DNA of 9,121 nucleotides. It comes from Thermoplasmata archaeon. Lineage in GTDB: Archaea > Thermoplasmatota > Thermoplasmata > UBA184. The position numbers and the translations under genes are program-made. This document shows, one piece after another, positions 7,701-9,121 of the stretch. The stretch spans positions 1 to 9,121 of the forward strand of contig JASHXN010000024.1 in the NCBI GenBank assembly GCA_030043505.1. Reading direction: 5' to 3'. The stretch's first letter is position 1, and every line of letters starts with the position of its first letter. The notes under the pieces are model-generated. The model was not told where the DNA came from. It worked only from the letters and a program-made list of their open reading frames with translations, and ran no database searches.

Positions 7701-8055
7701 CGTCTTCTCCGTCGTGAAGGGCGCGGGGCTGACGTACACGGTCACGCCGGTCAGCGGCTACGTCGCCAACGACAAGCACGGCACGGTGAGCGGTTCGACG
7801 GTGAAGATCAAGTTCTCGCCGTACACGTTCGCCGTGACGTTCACGGAGATGGGGCTGGCGCCGGGCGCCACGTGGGACGTCAAGATCGGCAAGAAGACGT
7901 ACAAGTCGGACACGAGCACGATCGTGGTCGACCTTGGCAACGGGACGTACAGCTACACCGTGAAGGGACCCCATGGCGAAACGCCCACCCCGTCGTCGGG
8001 GACGTTCAGTGTCGTGGACAACACGAAGGGGCTGATGATCAGCTTCTCCTCGTAG
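4783..8055 (+). CDS. Secreted thermopsin-family (A5) protein with NosD-like beta-helix and three ESGLP-type repeats
   Basis: 1090 aa, likely secreted. Thermopsins are acid proteases of archaea. The ATG at 4783 is followed by KTATLVLLATVLMVSSVALV (signal peptide) and an Ala/Pro-rich linker (about 40-70). Residues about 125-385 match the thermopsin family: PMGLAYYGLSAG, PYSFWTQNVIVY, NVWNFTGG, APYDWVVFNS, FGGPGGGSQATLFGADATL (about 339-357) and YSYGGETGETDTG. Residues about 400-510 form a beta-sandwich-like linker ending in SLTPSSAMGIYTPLWAFNN. Residues about 595-845 look like a parallel beta-helix of NosD type, with SSNNLIAGNTFN, GGNNTVWGNYFN and TNDLIYNNYV steps, then GGNYWWDYG and GGDAVPLTPY. 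Three repeats follow, from about 847 (ISEKGLPSGLVWSV), 933 (FKESGLPTGTAWSV) and 1016 (FTEMGLAPGATWDV). Unlike the preceding gene it has no C-terminal TM. It has many N-x-S/T sequons. Catalytic residues of A5 were not assigned here, so activity is inferred from family only. Confidence 0.88.
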   Translation: MLAQRSKTATLVLLATVLMVSSVALVAVTTLPAAHVSGPAASPAVAPASAPAPAAPTAPTNAPSTVARTTGNLGSEMAASAIAATQAAGLKSYNVFVPRASATPAQVAESRAAGHVVPLYSGSPAPMGLAYYGLSAGVGGQVVPTILNTTSVESTIEMNSTGVVPINLVDTSPDAFTIQMNAVLSNITLFGQGPYSFWTQNVIVYFPSAQLLEFETNVWNFTGGPLTTNVFYSHGPYGHQVGTDYYYAAAEVPFPVSYPFNLTLWMNSTLSGGRDNASFDVAFSNPLNPSEDFAAPYDWVVFNSTAAVGGQPLTTPSNYTANGFTYNPIGLTDDFEVDFGGPGGGSQATLFGADATLGLAYLSDGKYVSVPSAYSYGGETGETDTGANVAWTTASDGMLGAGPTTYGTMTTGPSVLTGLWNATGPSGSYPVTLHVTPTNAFNLVATGGGWSSNFTVSEFAVAPELYTNVLNLEPGTYTLETELSDYVPVITTLDVTGPQTLTISLTPSSAMGIYTPLWAFNNAGLAALSTAGAGTPTSPYQIVNNQYGVIDSAFGLYNDYGFPAYPGVFFYGTTASVALNDPPSFATATNDFQFPGPDLPSVNDLQYWFDGVSNLALTNAKNISGWFDNYVFYPADFDTFNVIFYDSSNNLIAGNTFNTQAGALVLFVGGTAFGAVNFAGGNNTVWGNYFNTVGTPSSAAALVPYYFSLGIEVAETNDLIYNNYVATPTTAWTLPLNLYTGYPEYFGATTTWNLAEQPATNVNYASGFPNDPLTGSIIGTSYQGGNYWWDYGVAFNPYNGANNPFGVTYDENAPTLLVDVYGPYYYYATYIFPGGDAVPLTPYTAFYAVTISEKGLPSGLVWSVDLVTAGAQVFGLFDSTASSYTVNLPDGTYALGYDSPTGWVITGMPPASLKVDGAPVSVSLTYAMAKGYHKLTFKESGLPTGTAWSVTINGTSPTDWDLNATETSTTTSIVFSVVKGAGLTYTVTPVSGYVANDKHGTVSGSTVKIKFSPYTFAVTFTEMGLAPGATWDVKIGKKTYKSDTSTIVVDLGNGTYSYTVKGPHGETPTPSSGTFSVVDNTKGLMISFSS
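7321..8052 (+). repeat. Three tandem ESGLP-type Ig-like repeats (coding)
   Basis: Three units of about 75-85 codons, starting near 7321, 7579 and 7828. Each opens with a beta strand and the motif (E/K)-x-GL-x-x-G-x-x-W-x-V, and each ends with an 'NGTY/DGTY' or equivalent turn, an SGT or related strand, and a final hydrophobic strand. The units are diverged at the DNA level, so this is an old protein-domain duplication, not a recent DNA repeat. Such repeats are typical stalks or binding modules of Thermoplasmata surface proteins. Confidence 0.7.
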
Positions 8056-8067
8056 GTCGCTCGGCGC

Positions 8068-8158
8068 GGCCCGGCCCGCTCCCGCGGGCGGGGCCAGGGG
8101 CGCCGGCCCGGGGTGGGCCGGGTCGGCGCCCATCAACCCTTTCCTAGCTTACTTTCCT
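8068..8158 (+). terminator. Tandem GC hairpins followed by T-rich tract, terminator of the thermopsin gene
   Basis: Hairpin 1: 8068-8079 pairs with 8084-8095 (12 positions, one G-G mismatch) with loop TCCC. Hairpin 2: 8099-8111 pairs with 8118-8130 (13 positions, one G-T wobble) with a 6-nt loop. A pyrimidine/T-rich tract, ACCCTTTCCTAGCTTACTTT, runs over 8136-8155. The first hairpin starts 12 nt after the TAG at 8053-8055. Hairpin plus U-rich RNA fits euryarchaeal 3'-end formation. The hairpins could also stop the convergent minus-strand transcript from 8430. The AACCCTTTCC stretch resembles a BRE/TATA box too, but no convincing gene follows it on the plus strand. Confidence 0.6.
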
Positions 8159-8265
8159 CAGCGGGCGAACGGTGGATCCAGATCGCGGCCGAGGCACGGC
8201 CCTGTCGACCGGCGTGCTACACCGGCGGGTCTAGGGGCCCTCACCGCCTTCCGGGCAGGGGCCGT

Positions 8266-8430
8266 CTATTCAGAGACGCCGCGGCCGAGAAGGACTCGAC
8301 CCCGGCCGCGCCCGGCGCGGTGGAATCGGACCGACTCCGGCTCGATGATGATCCGACCGACGCGGGAGTCCACGACGATCCGATTCGCGGACGCCTCGAC
8401 CAGCGATACCCCGGCTTTTCTCGCGGCCAT
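8266..8430 (-). CDS. Small basic hypothetical protein (54 aa), convergent to the thermopsin gene
   Basis: Not recognised. ATG at 8430-8428, stop TAG at 8268-8266. The protein starts MAARKAGVSLVEASANRIVV and continues with DSRVGRIIIEPESVRF, then an Arg/Gly-rich segment (RAGRGRGRVLLGRG). It is basic, with alternating hydrophobic strands, and has no signal peptide or TM segment. An in-frame TAA six codons upstream fixes the ATG as the first possible start. About four fifths of codons end in G or C, as in the neighbouring genes, and a TATA-like box sits 23-30 nt upstream. The Arg/Gly tail could bind nucleic acid, but that is speculation. It runs toward the thermopsin gene, with about 210 bp between the two stops. 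It is short enough to be missed by default gene callers. A chance open frame in GC-rich DNA is the main alternative. Confidence 0.5.
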   Translation of the reverse strand: MAARKAGVSLVEASANRIVVDSRVGRIIIEPESVRFHRAGRGRGRVLLGRGVSE

Positions 8431-8449
8431 TACATTAGCGAGTGGTTAC

Positions 8450-8465
8450 CAGTAATTGAATCTAC
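8450..8465 (-). promoter_or_regulatory. TATA-like promoter of the 54-aa minus-strand gene
   Basis: Read on the minus strand, AGTAGATTCAATTACT contains TTCAATTA (8460-8453), 23-30 nt before the ATG at 8430. The whole stretch 8425-8463 is the most AT-rich part of the intergenic region. The spacing predicts a leaderless transcript, as for the thermopsin gene. Confidence 0.4.
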
Positions 8466-8788
8466 TCCCGCCGGCGTTCGGCGCGGAATCTGGGCGCCGT
8501 CCGGAGGGGAGGAGGTGTCGGCACCTCAGCCCAGCCGATCCGATCCCTCCGGCGAAACCTATCCGGAAGCGGAGGGTGGAGTGATCCGAAACCGCCGGCC
8601 CCGCCGGGCCCACGGAGGCTCCGGACAGTTGACCGCGGCGCGAAATTCACGTTCCTGGGATCGAGGCACCGCCATTCCGGGTCCGCTGGGCGGCGTGCGC
8701 CCGGGTGTAGCCCGGGGCTCGCGTTCGCCCCGGACTTCGAGCGATTCCGCCCAAAACGGCTAAAGGCAAACCACCGTCCCCGCGACCA
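8466..8788. other. Intergenic stretch with several strong hairpins, no convincing gene
   Basis: No frame here has both a plausible start and protein-like composition. Structures seen: 8501-8508 (CCGGAGGG) pairs with 8545-8552 (CCCTCCGG) and encloses a second perfect stem, 8512-8517 (GAGGTG) with 8522-8527 (CACCTC) around a TCGG loop; and 8700-8705 with 8711-8716 (CCCGGG each) around TGTAG. These could belong to an unannotated structured RNA or be chance pairing in GC-rich DNA. I see no SRP RNA, RNase P RNA or C/D-box signature. Confidence 0.3.
8753..8767 (+). promoter_or_regulatory. Promoter of tRNA-Ile(GAT)
   Basis: AAAACGGCTAAAGGC combines an A-rich BRE-like start with a TATA-like core, GGCTAAAG (8758-8765), 24-31 nt before the mature tRNA 5' end at 8789. 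That is the usual place for a stable-RNA promoter in archaea, and transcription would start at or just before the mature end. Confidence 0.45.
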
Positions 8789-8863
8789 GGGCCCATAGCT
8801 TAGGCTGGCTGGAGCACCCGGCTGATAACCGGGAGGTCGTCGGTTCAAATCCGACTGGGCCCA
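8789..8863 (+). tRNA. tRNA-Ile(GAT)
   Basis: A complete 75-nt cloverleaf. Acceptor stem GGGCCCA (8789-8795) pairs with TGGGCCC (8856-8862), discriminator A at 8863. D-arm GC-TTAGGCTGGCTGGA-GC contains the conserved GG pair. Anticodon stem CCCGG (8817-8821) pairs with CCGGG (8829-8833) around CTGATAA, so the anticodon is GAT (8824-8826) and reads AUC/AUU. Variable loop AGGTC; T-arm GTCGG-TTCAAAT-CCGAC is perfect and serves as B box. No intron. CCA is not encoded (TCG follows), so it is added after transcription. The sequence is close to the archaeal tRNA-Ile consensus. Confidence 0.97.
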
Positions 8864-8890
8864 TCGCTTCCCGAAACGGATCCGCCTAGG

Positions 8891-8962
8891 GGGACCGCGG
8901 AGTCCGTCCACGGTGCATGTGCCGCAAGGTCGGGTTGCTCCGTTCGAATCGTCGCGGTCTTG
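8891..8962 (+). other. tRNA-like relic or tRNA 3'-end fragment
   Basis: Starting 27 nt after tRNA-Ile, GGGACCG (8891-8897) can pair with CGGTCTT (8955-8961, two G-T wobbles), with a span of 72 nt including a discriminator. At the expected place is an exact T-loop consensus, GTTCGAATC (8942-8950). But the T-stem pairs at only three of five positions, position 8 is C, no GG is seen in a D-loop, and no anticodon stem forms. It is not a working tRNA. It could be a decayed tRNA gene, an attachment-site remnant, or chance. Confidence 0.25.
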
Positions 8963-9002
8963 AAACCCGCCGGCCGTACGGGAAAAGCCCCCGTCGCGCC
9001 GT

Positions 9003-9027
9003 CTGAAACAGTACCCGTAAGCGTATC
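9003..9027 (+). promoter_or_regulatory. Candidate BRE/TATA promoter for the gene at 9051
   Basis: CTGAAACAGTACCCGTAAGC, followed by GTATC, holds a BRE-like GAAAC and a TATA-like CGTAAGCGTA about 25-35 nt before the ATG at 9051. The spacing matches the leaderless arrangement proposed for the thermopsin gene. No Shine-Dalgarno sequence is present. Confidence 0.35.
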
Positions 9028-9050
9028 AGCAGTTTCCGCATGTCCTTCCG

Positions 9051-9121
9051 ATGCGCGCGGTCGGGGGAACCCCCGTTCGCTTCGTTCTCCCTCTGCTCGT
9101 GGTCGTCCTACTCGCCGCGCC
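9051..9121 (+). CDS. N-terminus of a putative secreted or membrane protein (3' truncated)
   Basis: Only 23 codons lie inside the window. From ATG 9051 they read MRAVGGTPVR followed by FVLPLLVVVLLAA: a short basic start and a strongly hydrophobic helix, as in a signal peptide or first TM segment. Codons mostly end in G or C. An ATG at 9040 in another frame gives no such pattern and was not chosen. The promoter-like box 25-35 nt upstream supports 9051. Nothing can be said about function; given the neighbours, another surface protein is possible. Confidence 0.5.
   Translation, partial: MRAVGGTPVRFVLPLLVVVLLAA

Noticed and set aside
4822..8136. Very long open frame on the minus strand opposite the thermopsin gene
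   Set aside because: Low-complexity Arg/Val/Asp-rich translation with no motif; explained by the codon pattern of the real plus-strand gene.
8560..8580. CCGGAAGCGG resembling the SRP RNA helix 8 loop
   Set aside because: The tetraloop would be closed by only one good pair and the conserved flanking AGCAGCC is absent.
8559..8675. Minus-strand frame of 38 codons starting MAVPRSQEREF
   Set aside because: Short, overlaps hairpins, has no promoter-like box and no clear codon bias; too weak to call.
8113..8763. Plus-strand frame of 216 codons between the terminator and the tRNA
   Set aside because: It begins inside the terminator hairpin, runs through the AT-rich island and hairpins, and has no protein-like hydrophobic pattern or domain.
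8462..8911. Minus-strand frame of 149 codons covering the tRNA
   Set aside because: It contains the SDLNRRPPGYQPGAPAS string, the usual false translation of the antisense of a tRNA, and is otherwise Arg/Pro-rich.

Overview
The window is very GC-rich and looks archaeal, most likely a GC-rich Thermoplasmatota (Thermoplasmata) lineage. The evidence is: (i) a thermopsin-family (A5) protein next to a sedolisin-family (S53) protein, both with the 'ESGLP-x-GT-x-W'-type C-terminal beta repeats common in Thermoplasmata surface proteins; (ii) an archaeal-type tRNA-Ile(GAT) without encoded CCA; (iii) AT-containing boxes about 25-35 nt before several starts and no Shine-Dalgarno sequences, which fits TATA/BRE promoters and leaderless mRNAs. 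The assignment is inference; no marker gene is present.

Layout. 1-765 (+) is the C-terminal part of an acyl-CoA dehydrogenase. After a 50-bp gap, 816-4754 (+) encodes a very large membrane-anchored sedolisin homologue: signal peptide, pro-kumamolisin domain, S53 domain, thermopsin-like beta region, three Ig-like repeats, TM segment and basic tail. Its usual catalytic Ser and the Glu/Asp dyad are not visible, so it looks like a pseudoprotease. Its last ~85 codons are probably out of frame; the natural end is likely the TAG at 4604-4606. The stretch before the next gene holds a hairpin, a 14-bp perfect palindrome and a TATA-like box. 4783-8055 (+) encodes a secreted 1090-aa protein with a thermopsin domain, a NosD-like beta-helix and three ESGLP-type repeats. 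It is followed by two tandem GC hairpins and a T-rich tract (terminator).

8131-9121 is mostly non-coding. It holds a small convergent gene on the minus strand (8266-8430, 54 aa) with its own TATA-like box, a hairpin-rich intergenic stretch, tRNA-Ile(GAT) at 8789-8863, a tRNA-like relic at about 8891-8962, and the first codons of another signal-peptide-bearing protein from 9051.

How the genes may work together. The two large extracellular proteins belong to the two classic acid-protease families of archaea and share the same kind of triple C-terminal module. One is membrane-anchored and apparently inactive; the other lacks an anchor. A reasonable but unproven idea is a cell-surface peptide-binding or scaffold protein working beside a secreted acid protease or adhesin. 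The acyl-CoA dehydrogenase is probably an unrelated neighbour in fatty or branched-chain acyl-CoA oxidation.
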